Shown here piece after piece: positions 32,331 to 40,570 of a stretch of 64,000 bases of DNA; position 1 is the first letter of the stretch; every line of letters begins with the position of its first letter. The stretch is from the NCBI GenBank assembly GCA_002418205.1, contig DIDP01000087.1, positions 109,169-173,168 on the forward strand, given 5' to 3'. Source of the DNA: Anaerolineales bacterium UBA5797. Lineage in GTDB: Bacteria; Chloroflexota; Anaerolineae; Anaerolineales; Villigracilaceae. A program made the position numbers and the translations under genes. The notes beneath the pieces are model-generated. The model saw only the letters and a list, made by a program, of their open reading frames with translations, made no database searches and was not told where the DNA came from.

Positions 32331-34596
32331 GATTGTTGATATCCGCTCTGGCAAAATGAGCGCGGTACGCGGCGGTCTCTTCAAGGATTCCCCTGACTGC
32401 CACGAACAATTCCTTTTGGAGATATTGATTCGTCTCGCCGTTCCCTTTGGACAGGAGCAGCGCCTCGTCCTCCCCGGTAACTGCCACGTGACCCCCGGCC
32501 GCCAGCCACCCCAGACCGATCCGCACGGCGCTTTCGCGCGCCGCCATTGCCGCGGCAAATTCCGGTAACGAGACCTTGCCGCGCCGTTGGTTCAAAACAT
32601 ATTTGCACAGCCCCGCCAAATGCGACAGGAATTCATCCGTTTTTTCTTCGGCAGGAGAAATGCCAAAGACATAGACCGTCTTCGGTTTGACGATTTCCAA
32701 TGCCTTTTGCAAATCGGCAGGCGATGGGGGAGTCGTGTAGATCGAGAGTTCATCTGCCTGGCGCAATTCAAAACGCGGCACGCCCACGGACCTGTCCGCG
32801 CCCTCAGCCCAGATCAAAGTGGATGGTTGCAGGTTCAAGATCGAAGGCTGCAGGCGCATGTCGCGGATCTCCAGTTTCGGCTTTCGCACTTCGACCGGCT
32901 TTTCTTCAACGACTCGAAATTCCTCGAATTGCAACGTAACCTGTTTTTCGCCGCGAAACGTGGAGGCGCGTAACGAATAGGCAATATCGAATTTGCTGCC
33001 TTCCTCCGGCAGTTCTTCGCCTGCTCCGCTCCACCAGAGGATGCTTTGATCGTTTCCGCTTTCATCTTCGACGGTCAGACGCAGATGCTCTTTCCCCTTT
33101 CCGATCTCCGTCACGGACTTCATCTTTACGCCGCGCGTTGCCAGTATGAATTTGGGATTCCCCGCGCCGAACGGAGCCAGCATTTCGATGGCATCGGCGA
33201 GTTCAAGGTTGAGCTCGTCAAGTTCCAGCCACGCATCGATCTGCAATGTCGGTTCCTCGCGGATGATCCCGCCAAGTTGCTTTTCGATGGCTTTGCCAAG
33301 TCCTCTGCGGAAGGCTGACAGGTTGTCTTTTTGAAGTGAAACGCCTGCCGCCATCGGGTGACCGCCGAAGCCGAGCAGTAAATCCTTGTTGGCTGTGATC
33401 GCCTCCGTAATATGCAGCCCCTCCACCGAACGCGCCGACCCGCGCAGGATGCCGTCTTCCTCTTCTGTAAGGAGAAACGCCGGTTTGTGATAACGGTCCA
33501 CAAGACGGTTTGCCACAATGCCGACCACGCCGCCGGGCCAGTTGGTATGCGACAGAACGATGGCGGGTTCGGTCAGCAATTGAGGGTTTGCACGAAGTTG
33601 CGCCTCTGCCGCCGCGGTGACATTGCTGGTGAGCAGGCGGCGTTGGGCGTTCAAACCTTCAATTTGCGCGGCAAGGACGTGGGCTCTTGCTGGGTTATTG
33701 GTAATTAGTAATTCGACTGCGGGGTTGGCGTCGCTCAACCTGCCAAGCGCGTTCAGGCGCGGGGCAAACGTGAAGCCGATGGTCTCCTCTGTCAGTGTTT
33801 CGAGATTTGTGCCGGAGAGTTCCGCCATTGTCTTCAAGCCAAGGCGCTTCGTATTGTGTAATGCGTGAATCCCTTTTTGTGCCAATGAACGAGTTTCGCC
33901 TTGAAGTAATGCAACATCGGCTATTAATCCCAATGCGACCAGATCAAGCAGATCCTCTGCGGACGTTTTACCTGCAACCGTCGAGTTTTGACTGAATAGC
34001 GCTTCTGCCAATTTATATGCTACGCCAACACCTGCCAGATTTGAAAGTGTGTGTTCCTCTGGAAGCAACTTTGGATTGATGATGGCTTTGGCGTTGGGGA
34101 GCGTTTCAGCAGGATCGTGATGGTCTGTGATCACCACATCCACGCCGCGGGAGTTGCAATAGTCGATGGCTTCGTGAGCGGTGATGCCCGTATCGCACGT
34201 GACGATGAGGCTGATCCCGTTATCGAGGATCGGTTTCAAACTTTCGATGTGTACGCCGTGACTTTCCCTGCCGCGGATGGGGATGTAGTACATCACGTCC
34301 GCGCCCAATGCCCGCAGTGTTTGTACCAGGACTGTTGTGGATGTCTGTCCGTCCACGTCGAAGTCGCCCCACACGCAGACCGCTTCCTTCCTGCGGATCG
34401 CTTCCATTATGCGTTCGACCGCGGGCTCGATGTTCGGGAACGGTGTGGAGGGCAGCGCGTCGGGATGGAGGAAGGCACGGGCGGAATCGGGGGTCTGGAT
34501 CCCGCGTCGGACGAGAGTCTGCGCGATGAGCGGAGGCAGGTTGAGGGGCGCGAGAGGCGAAGCGTCTGCGTGAGGAGGGTCGAGCCAGAGGGCCAT
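32308..34596 (-). CDS. recJ: Single-stranded-DNA-specific exonuclease RecJ
   Basis: RecJ degrades single-stranded DNA 5' to 3' in recombination and repair. The 762-residue product has the DHH phosphoesterase motifs: GDFDVDGQTS, VTCDTGITAHEAIDY, VITDHHDP. The DHHA1 part includes NWPGGVVGIVANRLVDRY and GFGGHPMAAGVSL, then an OB domain. An extra C-terminal region follows, making it longer than the E. coli enzyme and near the Bacillus length. ATG 34596 is the first sensible start; the ribosome site is weak. Between the OB domain and the C-terminal region lies an odd stretch (about residues 570-595, KLEIRDMRLQPS) that looks repeat-derived. Confidence 0.92.
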   Translation of the reverse strand: MALWLDPPHADASPLAPLNLPPLIAQTLVRRGIQTPDSARAFLHPDALPSTPFPNIEPAVERIMEAIRRKEAVCVWGDFDVDGQTSTTVLVQTLRALGADVMYYIPIRGRESHGVHIESLKPILDNGISLIVTCDTGITAHEAIDYCNSRGVDVVITDHHDPAETLPNAKAIINPKLLPEEHTLSNLAGVGVAYKLAEALFSQNSTVAGKTSAEDLLDLVALGLIADVALLQGETRSLAQKGIHALHNTKRLGLKTMAELSGTNLETLTEETIGFTFAPRLNALGRLSDANPAVELLITNNPARAHVLAAQIEGLNAQRRLLTSNVTAAAEAQLRANPQLLTEPAIVLSHTNWPGGVVGIVANRLVDRYHKPAFLLTEEEDGILRGSARSVEGLHITEAITANKDLLLGFGGHPMAAGVSLQKDNLSAFRRGLGKAIEKQLGGIIREEPTLQIDAWLELDELNLELADAIEMLAPFGAGNPKFILATRGVKMKSVTEIGKGKEHLRLTVEDESGNDQSILWWSGAGEELPEEGSKFDIAYSLRASTFRGEKQVTLQFEEFRVVEEKPVEVRKPKLEIRDMRLQPSILNLQPSTLIWAEGADRSVGVPRFELRQADELSIYTTPPSPADLQKALEIVKPKTVYVFGISPAEEKTDEFLSHLAGLCKYVLNQRRGKVSLPEFAAAMAARESAVRIGLGWLAAGGHVAVTGEDEALLLSKGNGETNQYLQKELFVAVRGILEETAAYRAHFARADINNLMRMGSD

Positions 34597-34657
34597 GCAT
34601 CCAAGTATCAGGGGTTGAGTGTCAGGTGTCAAGTTCCTGATCGGATCAAGCAGGCAC

Positions 34658-34686
34658 TGTCCATTGTAGGGAGCGCGGCGTATAAT
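34658..34686 (+). promoter_or_regulatory. Promoter of the first cytochrome gene
   Basis: A perfect TATAAT at 34681-34686. The hexamer 17 bases before it (TGTCCA) is poor. It lies between divergent recJ and the cytochrome gene, 35 bases before the ATG. Confidence 0.4.
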
Positions 34687-34721
34687 GCGATCAAGTATTT
34701 TATCGATAAAGGAGCGAGAGG

Positions 34722-35627
34722 ATGAAAAAGGTTTTGAAATGGATCGGAATGGTTCTGGGTTCGTTGATCGGTTTGGTGCTGGTTGCAGGGATCGTCCTGT
34801 ATTTGATGGGGAATGCCCGGCTGAATAAAACGTATGAATTCCCCCCATCCAATATTGACGTGCCGACTGACACGGCGAGCATCGAATACGGCAGGCATCG
34901 CGCAGAGACGTTGTGCCAGGGTTGTCACGGCAAGGACCTGGGCGGGATCGAGAATTGGTTCAGCGCGGGTCCGTTGGGGACGATCGATTCCGCCAACCTG
35001 ACCTCCGGCGAGGGCGGCTTTGGGCGCGAAGCCACATCCGTTGAAGATTATGTGCGGGCGATCCGGCACGGGATCGACCCCGAAGGCAAACCGATCTTCA
35101 TGCCTGCGGTGGTCTCCACGGCGAATTTGAGCGATGAAGATCTGGGTGCGATCATTGCCTACGTCAAGTCTGTTCCACCTGTGGACCACGTGACGCGTGG
35201 GCATCAGTTTACGCCACTCGCCAAGATCATGCTGGTGGTGGGGATGCTGCCTCCACTGCCCGTGGAGGTCGTGAGTCATGAACTCCATGTCAGCGCTCCT
35301 GCGCGCGGCCCGAGCGTGGAATATGGAAAGTATCTGGTGGATACGAACGATTGTCGTGTGTGTCATGGACCGGGGTTGAACGGAGGTCCGTTCCCCGACC
35401 CGACGATCAAAGTCATCACACCGAATCTCACCCGCGGCGGTGAGGTGGGATTCTGGACTGAAGAGCAATTCGTCAACACCATCCGCACCGGTCTCACGCC
35501 CAGTGGACATGAGCTTGACCCAGCCCTCATGCCATGGAAGGATTATCAGTACATGACGGACGATGAGCTAAGTGCGATCTACAAGTATCTGCATGAGATC
35601 CCGAAACTGGAACAGTATACAAAGTGA
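34722..35627 (+). CDS. Membrane-anchored dihaem c-type cytochrome (first copy)
   Basis: A 301-residue electron carrier. The N-terminal helix (about 8-29, IGMVLGSLIGLVLVAGIVLY) anchors it to the outside of the cytoplasmic membrane. Two haem c sites are seen: CQGCH near residue 65 and CRVCH near 211, each followed by a cytochrome-fold half with its own Met-containing segment (IFMPAVV, DPALMPW). It resembles the two-domain cytochromes of alcohol dehydrogenase or similar oxidoreductase systems, but no partner enzyme is adjacent. AAAGGAG lies upstream of the ATG. A closely similar paralogue is at 38951-39877. Confidence 0.86.
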   Translation: MKKVLKWIGMVLGSLIGLVLVAGIVLYLMGNARLNKTYEFPPSNIDVPTDTASIEYGRHRAETLCQGCHGKDLGGIENWFSAGPLGTIDSANLTSGEGGFGREATSVEDYVRAIRHGIDPEGKPIFMPAVVSTANLSDEDLGAIIAYVKSVPPVDHVTRGHQFTPLAKIMLVVGMLPPLPVEVVSHELHVSAPARGPSVEYGKYLVDTNDCRVCHGPGLNGGPFPDPTIKVITPNLTRGGEVGFWTEEQFVNTIRTGLTPSGHELDPALMPWKDYQYMTDDELSAIYKYLHEIPKLEQYTK

Positions 35628-35648
35628 CCCGGTAAGTAGAACATGACG

Positions 35649-35683
35649 ACGACCTTCGAGCTTGATCTTGAAGGTCGTTTTTG
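35649..35683 (+). terminator. Terminator after the first cytochrome gene
   Basis: ACGACCTTC (35649-35657) pairs with GAAGGTCGT (35670-35678), followed by TTTTG. Confidence 0.82.
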
Positions 35684-35684
35684 T

Positions 35685-35713
35685 TTGTAACTTTTCCCGC
35701 CAGAGTGGATAAT
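35685..35713 (+). promoter_or_regulatory. Promoter of the ECF sigma operon
   Basis: TTGTAA (35685-35690), 17-bp spacer, GATAAT (35708-35713). The expected start is near 35720, fewer than ten bases before the sigma-factor ATG. Confidence 0.55.
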
Positions 35714-35728
35714 ATCCATTAGACCAAC

Positions 35729-36211
35729 ATGACCACGTTCCACGAGATCTACGAACGGCACTCAAAGGATGTGTATCGGTATGCCTACTGGCTTTCAGGC
35801 AGCGCCAATGATGCCGACGACATCACTTCCGAAACCTTCGCCCGAGCCTGGGTGGGACGTGAAAAGATTCGCACCGAAACGGTCAAGGCATATCTGTTTG
35901 CCATCGCGCGGAACCTTTATTTGAAGGGACTTCGCCACGCGAACCGTCAAACGGATCTCGATCCGCTTCATCCCGACCCGAAACCTGCTCCCGAGCAACA
36001 GGTCGAATCCCGGCTGGAACTGGTTCGTGCAATGCAGGAGATCCAATCGCTCCCTGAGACAGACCGCGCTGCCTTTCTCCTGCGAGTCCAGCATGAACTG
36101 CCCTACGATGAGATCGCCCGCATCCTGCAATTGCCGCTGACCACTGCCAAAGTGAAGATACATCGTGCAAGATTGAAACTTGCCGCACAGGAAATTGGAG
36201 AGAACCAATGA
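35729..36211 (+). CDS. ECF-type RNA polymerase sigma factor
   Basis: A 160-residue group IV sigma factor. Region 2 (about 5-75) includes the -10-binding helix YAYWLSGSANDADDITSETF and AYLFAIARNLYL. Region 4 (about 100-155) has the helix-turn-helix LPYDEIARILQLPLTTAKVK. No Shine-Dalgarno site precedes the ATG, which lies close to the predicted transcription start. The downstream gene overlaps by four bases (ATGA) and encodes a small membrane protein that is its likely anti-sigma factor, so the pair would respond to an envelope signal. Its own promoter looks like the housekeeping type. Confidence 0.92.
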   Translation: MTTFHEIYERHSKDVYRYAYWLSGSANDADDITSETFARAWVGREKIRTETVKAYLFAIARNLYLKGLRHANRQTDLDPLHPDPKPAPEQQVESRLELVRAMQEIQSLPETDRAAFLLRVQHELPYDEIARILQLPLTTAKVKIHRARLKLAAQEIGENQ

Positions 36212-36603
36212 AGGAAAAAATCCCGCAACATGTGATCCTTGATCTGCTTCCGTTATATCTTGCAGACGAAGTAAGCGAAGAGACGCGGAGCTTGATCGAA
36301 GACCATCTAAAGACCGATTCTCAATTGGCAAAACTCGCCGAACAGGCGAAGTATGCACCATCTTTGCAGGAGATCCCTGCGCCTATTACAAAGGAGACTG
36401 AAATGGAAGCTTTTAAGAAAGTAAAGAAATTGATGATCCAACACAATGTGTTTTTGTTCATGGCGGTGTTGACAACATTCATGTCTGTCCCTGCGGCGAT
36501 CTCGTTGTACGATGAATTCCCGCCTGCGCCGTTCCTTTTCCTTGCAATCGCCATCATCTTTTGGGGTGCGTTCTTCTGGGTGAACAGGAAGATCAGCGAC
36601 TAA
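36208..36603 (+). CDS. Putative anti-sigma factor, zinc-less, two membrane helices
   Basis: A 131-residue protein. The N-terminal 55 residues (HVILDLLPLYLADEVSEETR, then SLIEDHLKTDSQLAKLAEQ) match the helical anti-sigma domain placed after ECF sigma genes, but the HxxxCxxC zinc ligands are absent. Two hydrophobic helices follow (about 76-96 and 104-124). Position and ATGA overlap with the sigma gene support the role. The lack of an extended extracytoplasmic domain suggests the signal is sensed in the membrane or by another protein. Confidence 0.72.
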   Translation: MKEKIPQHVILDLLPLYLADEVSEETRSLIEDHLKTDSQLAKLAEQAKYAPSLQEIPAPITKETEMEAFKKVKKLMIQHNVFLFMAVLTTFMSVPAAISLYDEFPPAPFLFLAIAIIFWGAFFWVNRKISD

Positions 36604-36634
36604 GCCCTGGATGCGGTAGTGAGCGTGTTATCCA

Positions 36635-36677
36635 ATAACGAAGAATCCCGTACCGTCAGGATGGGATTCTTCGTTAT
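36635..36677 (+). terminator. Hairpin after the anti-sigma gene
   Basis: A 15-bp perfect inverted repeat (36635-36649 and 36663-36677) centred in a short gap. No T run follows, so termination efficiency is uncertain. Confidence 0.5.
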
Positions 36678-36691
36678 ACTCGTGGCTGTCC

Positions 36692-36913
36692 ATGGAAGAA
36701 CACGTTCGGACTCTCCGTTTCCTGCTTGCCCGCCTCGAGCGCATCTCCGCCGATTCGGTGGTGGCACACCGCGCCAGCGGCGTCCGCGGGGCGATGCTGC
36801 GGGCTTTGGATCAGCTCGAAAAAAGGGAGCAGGTTCCGGAGCATGTGATGAAGCGTTTGATCGAGAGCGGGTATTTACTTTTGGAGAGGGCGGCAAAGGA
36901 AAGAGTTCGATAG
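36692..36913 (+). CDS. Small helical protein, unknown function
   Basis: A 73-residue ORF coding for an amphipathic, mostly helical, Arg/Leu/Glu-rich protein (RTLRFLLARLERIS, LRALDQLEKREQVPEHVMKR). No membrane segment, no cysteine and no recognised domain. There is no good ribosome site before the ATG. Amino-acid composition looks protein-like rather than random, and it is oriented with its neighbours, so I keep it as a probable gene. Confidence 0.45.
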   Translation: MEEHVRTLRFLLARLERISADSVVAHRASGVRGAMLRALDQLEKREQVPEHVMKRLIESGYLLLERAAKERVR

Positions 36914-36987
36914 TGGCCGATCTTTTTTAATCCTCGATCATCCATGAGTTTTTAAAGATCAGAGAAGTGGGGTGATATATGCGAGAT

Positions 36988-37016
36988 TTGACCGAATCAT
37001 CCATGTATGCTATATA
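36988..37016 (+). promoter_or_regulatory. Strong promoter for the EamA transporter
   Basis: TTGACC (36988-36993), 17-bp spacer ending in TATGC, TATATA (37011-37016). The TGC before the -10 box makes it an extended -10 promoter. Confidence 0.65.
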
Positions 37017-37088
37017 GAAGTTTATCGTTCTGTTGGGGGGAGTGAGTTCCTGTCGTGATGGGCAAGTTTTAGAGGTAAGGAGCCATTG

Positions 37089-37979
37089 ATGGATAACAGA
37101 CCTGCGCGGCTGACTCTGGCTGCTTTTGTAATATCAACGGTTTTGGGAGGCGGCAACGCGATCGCGGTCCGTTTTAGCAATCTGGAACTGCCTCCGTTCT
37201 TCGGCGCAGCGATCAGGTTTACCGCGGCATCGCTCCTTCTTTTTCTGTTCGTCTTTTATCGTCGTTTGCCCATGCCCAAGGGGCGCGCCTTGCTGGGGGT
37301 TTTGATCTTCGGGACCCTTCAATTTGGGATCAGCTATGCCTTGATCTATTGGAGCCTTTTGGAAGTTCCAGCGGGGTTGTTTCAGGTGATCCTGGCTCTA
37401 ACCCCGCTTTTGACCTTCTTCTTTGCTGTTCTCCATCGACAGGAGACCTTTCAATGGCAGATCTTGTTTGGCGGCATTCTGGCCGTTGCCGGGATCGCGA
37501 TCATTTTCCGAAATTCGCTCAGCGCAGAGGTGCCATTAATTTCATTGTTGGCGGTTGTCTTGACAGCAGCGTGTTTTGCCGAAGCCATAGTGTTGTTCAA
37601 GACGTTCCCAAAAGCTCATCCTGTAACGACAAATGCCTTTGCCATGGGTACGGGTGCAGTCATTCTTTTTATAGGTTCGTGGATTGCTCAGGAAACTCTG
37701 ATTGCCCCCAGATTGCCTGAAACATGGATGGCTGTTGGCTATCTTGTGCTTTTTGGTTCAGTGGGCGCGTTTGTGCTGGGGCTTTATGTGCTCTCACACT
37801 GGACTGCATCGGCTGGTTCCTACCTGCTTGTGTTGATGCCCATTGTGACCATCCTGCTCGCAGCATGGATCTCACATGAAAAAATAACGGCGACCTTGCT
37901 GATCGGCGGAGTCTTGGTATTGGTTGGCGTTTACGTTGGGGCTCTTATACCACCCGATTTGTTTAAGGGGACCGGTTAA
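37089..37979 (+). CDS. EamA/DMT-superfamily transporter
   Basis: A 296-residue integral membrane protein with ten predicted transmembrane helices in two EamA repeats (about 5-135 and 148-290). Hallmarks are GGGNAIAVRFSNLELPPFFGA in shortened form GGNAIAVRF in helix 1, YALIYWSLLEVPAGL in repeat 1 and the matching SHWTASAGSYLLVLMP in repeat 2. Family members export metabolites such as amino acids; the substrate is unknown. AAGGAG precedes ATG 37089; the TTG three bases earlier is less likely. Confidence 0.88.
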   Translation: MDNRPARLTLAAFVISTVLGGGNAIAVRFSNLELPPFFGAAIRFTAASLLLFLFVFYRRLPMPKGRALLGVLIFGTLQFGISYALIYWSLLEVPAGLFQVILALTPLLTFFFAVLHRQETFQWQILFGGILAVAGIAIIFRNSLSAEVPLISLLAVVLTAACFAEAIVLFKTFPKAHPVTTNAFAMGTGAVILFIGSWIAQETLIAPRLPETWMAVGYLVLFGSVGAFVLGLYVLSHWTASAGSYLLVLMPIVTILLAAWISHEKITATLLIGGVLVLVGVYVGALIPPDLFKGTG

Positions 37980-38071
37980 TCACGAATCAGACATAGATGG
38001 CGTGATAATGGCGTTCATAAAAAATTCAAGAGTTCTGGTAATATTTGTGCAAATAATTAAAGAGGTCTAAT

Positions 38072-38100
38072 TTGACCAAGTTTCTGTTATATGCTATAAA
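38072..38100 (+). promoter_or_regulatory. Strong promoter before the 38311 gene
   Basis: TTGACC (38072-38077), 17-bp spacer ending in ATATGC, TATAAA (38095-38100). The leader to the next start is about 205 bases and holds no ORF that I can support. Confidence 0.6.
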
Positions 38101-38310
38101 AATTTAACGAGTTGAAGTTTATCAGGTTCGCAAATGGTATTGCATGGGGTTGTTCATGCATATGCCTCACAATTGATTTTGAACTAACGGTTCACTATAT
38201 ATATTGCCTTCGACGGGGGAGAATTAAAGTTGAGCATCGCCACGTTTTAATACGATTTTGAGAACGCGTATTCTTCCGTCGTTTTGGCAGTAAGGAAAGA
38301 ATTGATCCTT

Positions 38311-38916
38311 ATGTCAACCGAACAAAAGCCATCACGATTCACAAGCCTCATCACAATGGCAACAATCATTGCCATTCTTCTTGCACAGTTCACTTTCTCA
38401 TCACTGATCATGGTTTTGGTTATCATCACTGCGCTTCTCGTTTTCCAAAGACAGATTGGACAACTTCGTACTGCTGCTTTGCTTGTGACTTTAGGCACGG
38501 TCAGTCTCCTGGAGCATCTCAGCTTCTCCATCATTTTTTCACTCCAACTCGGCGATGTGGTGCCTGAGGCGAATGAACTGGTCCTCACCCAGCATTCCAG
38601 ACTCCACTTTTTTATGGCGGGTGTATATACCCTGATCGCCATGGCGTTGATTTTATCTATCGCGTGGGACGGATTGTTTTACGGCCGCCGCTCAGCCTGG
38701 TATACGCTCCTTGGAGTCTTTCTTGTGGGCGGGAGTGCGGAACTACTGGCGGGGGCCTTTATTTTCCAGCACGGGGCCCCCATCTATGCTCCCTTTGGGA
38801 TTGCGGCCAGGGGATTCGGTTGGAAGTTTCTTTATCAGTATCTCATTGCATGGCCCTGTGCTCTGGCCGTGTCATTTCGTCCCATCTTCGGAAAGAATAA
38901 AGAGGAGCTTGTTTGA
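38311..38916 (+). CDS. Multi-pass membrane protein, unknown function
   Basis: A 201-residue protein with about five to six hydrophobic segments (13-32, 34-50, 57-80, 100-122, 132-152, 172-190). Polar positions worth noting are LEHLSF and TQHSRLHFFMAG, where His residues sit near or within helices. I do not recognise the family. The ATG at 38311 is adopted with reservation: AAGGA is about 15 bases upstream and an in-frame TTG at 38284 is possible. It is 34 bases before a dihaem cytochrome gene and shares its promoter, so a membrane electron-transfer or haem-related partner role is conceivable. Confidence 0.65.
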   Translation: MSTEQKPSRFTSLITMATIIAILLAQFTFSSLIMVLVIITALLVFQRQIGQLRTAALLVTLGTVSLLEHLSFSIIFSLQLGDVVPEANELVLTQHSRLHFFMAGVYTLIAMALILSIAWDGLFYGRRSAWYTLLGVFLVGGSAELLAGAFIFQHGAPIYAPFGIAARGFGWKFLYQYLIAWPCALAVSFRPIFGKNKEELV

Positions 38917-38950
38917 CAAAGAGCATTATCCAGAAAAGGAAGTGTTGACC

Positions 38951-39877
38951 ATGAAAAAAGTGTTTCGAATTATTGGTATTGTGTTGGGTTCGATCATTGG
39001 GTTGATTCTTGTAGCAGGTATGGTCTTGTATTTTATCGGTACGACTCGGCTTAACCGAATGTATGATATCCAGGTCGAGAACGTTCCGATCCCAACTGAC
39101 CAACGGTCCATTGCCCGCGGCCGACACCTTGCGGAAGCCGTGACTGTCTGCCAGGTATGTCATGGAGATCAATTGCAAGGAACAGTGATCGAAGATCAAC
39201 CCATGCTTGTTACATTGACCGCTCCAAATCTGACTTCTGGTCAGGGCGGCGTAGGAGACAGTCTCAATGACGCAGATTTCGTCCGAGCCATTCGACACGG
39301 GGTTGGCCCGGACAGCCGAGGCTTGATTGTCATGCACTCGGATATATTCCACAACCTCAGTGAGCAGGATCTGGGCGCTGTGATTGCCTATGTCAAATCT
39401 GTGCCGCCGGTGGATCATAAACTTCCCGAAACTCAAGCGACAATGCTTGGCCGTATCATGATCGGCTCCGGGGTACTTGATAGCGATTCGGTTCCATTGA
39501 TTCCAGCAGAGCGGATCGATCAAAATGCATCCTTTGCCGAAATGCCAGCACAAGGGGTAACTGCCGAGTATGGAGGATATTTGATGTCTATCACGCTCTG
39601 TCGGATGTGCCATGGTCCTGACCTGGCAGGAGGAAAGTTTCCTGATCCTTCCGTATCAACGGCGGTAACGCCCAACTTAACGCCCGGCGGCGAGCTTGGC
39701 ATTTGGACGGAAACACAGTTCGCCAGCACATTGAAAACAGGCGTGACACCTAACAGACATGAATTGGACCCCAACTTGATGCCGTGGAATGTGTTTGGAA
39801 AAATGACAGATGACGAGTTGAATGCGATCTGGTTGTATTTGCAGTCGCTACCCGCGATGGATCAATATACGCCGTGA
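38951..39877 (+). CDS. Membrane-anchored dihaem c-type cytochrome (second copy)
   Basis: A 308-residue paralogue of the cytochrome at 34722. The anchor helix (IGIVLGSIIGLILVAGMVLY) is nearly the same. Haem sites are CQVCH and CRMCH, and shared segments include LSEQDLGAVIAYVKSVPPVDH and DPNLMPWNVFGKMTDDEL. AAAGGAAG lies about ten bases before ATG 38951; longer in-frame starts overlap the upstream gene and have no site. The haem-domain spacing equals that of the first copy, indicating duplication followed by divergence. Confidence 0.86.
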   Translation: MKKVFRIIGIVLGSIIGLILVAGMVLYFIGTTRLNRMYDIQVENVPIPTDQRSIARGRHLAEAVTVCQVCHGDQLQGTVIEDQPMLVTLTAPNLTSGQGGVGDSLNDADFVRAIRHGVGPDSRGLIVMHSDIFHNLSEQDLGAVIAYVKSVPPVDHKLPETQATMLGRIMIGSGVLDSDSVPLIPAERIDQNASFAEMPAQGVTAEYGGYLMSITLCRMCHGPDLAGGKFPDPSVSTAVTPNLTPGGELGIWTETQFASTLKTGVTPNRHELDPNLMPWNVFGKMTDDELNAIWLYLQSLPAMDQYTP

Positions 39878-39924
39878 ATAAGAGTATCCACAAGTGAGAT
39901 GAGATTAACACTTGACACAGGAAA

Positions 39925-40310
39925 ATTTATAAGAAGAATGATAAGTACGTTTGGATTGTCTACCTTCATGTGGCCGTGATCTTTGTATTCCTCATCCAAC
40001 ATGCTGCAGAGATATTCGTAACCTACAAATTGCGCGTACAAAAAGACCCAGAGGGAATCGATGCAACTTATTCCTTCCTGCCAGGCAACAATTCGAGAAA
40101 TCTGCGCATCACGTATTCACTGATCATCCTCACTGGCGCAACTGCTGGATTTATGCCCACGTGGTGGAACAAGGTTGGATGTGGACGGCATTGGGCATCA
40201 TGCCTCTGATTTGGATCGTGCTGTGGCGAGTTGGGGGAAACTATTTAAACGCCGTGGATGCCATTACCGACCGTGCAATGAAAAACAGGGAGGAACCATC
40301 CGCTTTTTAA
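39925..40310 (+). pseudogene. Frameshifted small membrane-protein gene
   Basis: Two overlapping frames each read as half of a membrane protein. The first (from about 39925) reads KYVWIVYLHVAVIFVFLIQ and continues to LIILTGATAGFMPTWWN near 40168. The second frame continues from about 40165 with QGWMWTALGIMPLIWIVLW and ends NAVDAITDRAMKN at 40310. Joining them gives about 125 residues with three helices. The break is a one-base shift near 40165-40175. No ATG start lies in the first frame (ATT or GTG only), so the gene looks decayed, unless the shift is a sequencing error. Family unknown. Confidence 0.6.
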
Positions 40311-40322
40311 GGACGCGGAAGC

Positions 40323-40397
40323 CACGGATTTCACTGATTTTCACGGAAAAGAGCCTTTAAAAATTATCTTTTTTCCGTGTGTTTCGCGAAATCCGTG
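40323..40397. repeat. Nested inverted repeat element
   Basis: CACGGATTTC (40323-40332) pairs with GAAATCCGTG (40388-40397). Inside it CACGGAAAA (40342-40350) pairs with a matching TTTTCCGTG (about 40372-40380). This wording (CACGGATTTCAC...) looks like a dispersed repeat. It follows the decayed gene. Confidence 0.5.
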
Positions 40398-40541
40398 TAC
40401 AAAAGATCGATGTTTCAGACTTAAGAAACGCTCTCTAAGACCTCCACCGATTGTGGATTTCCTTGCGCTTATAAGACTAATGAACTGACTCTGCTATTGG
40501 CAACGGCTCAAACCTTGCGGCCTGGAAATATCCGGGTAAAT
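40398..40541. other. Intergenic stretch without a recognised gene
   Basis: Nothing recognisable between the repeat element and the promoter at 40542. Confidence 0.4.
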
Positions 40542-40570
40542 TTGACTGACCGGTTGATCTATGCTATAAA
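40542..40570 (+). promoter_or_regulatory. Strong promoter for the alpha/beta hydrolase
   Basis: TTGACT (40542-40547), 17-bp spacer ending in CTATGC, TATAAA (40565-40570). The 160-base leader that follows contains AAGGAGGAGG (40604-40613) with only tiny ORFs behind it, and two hairpins. Confidence 0.65.
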
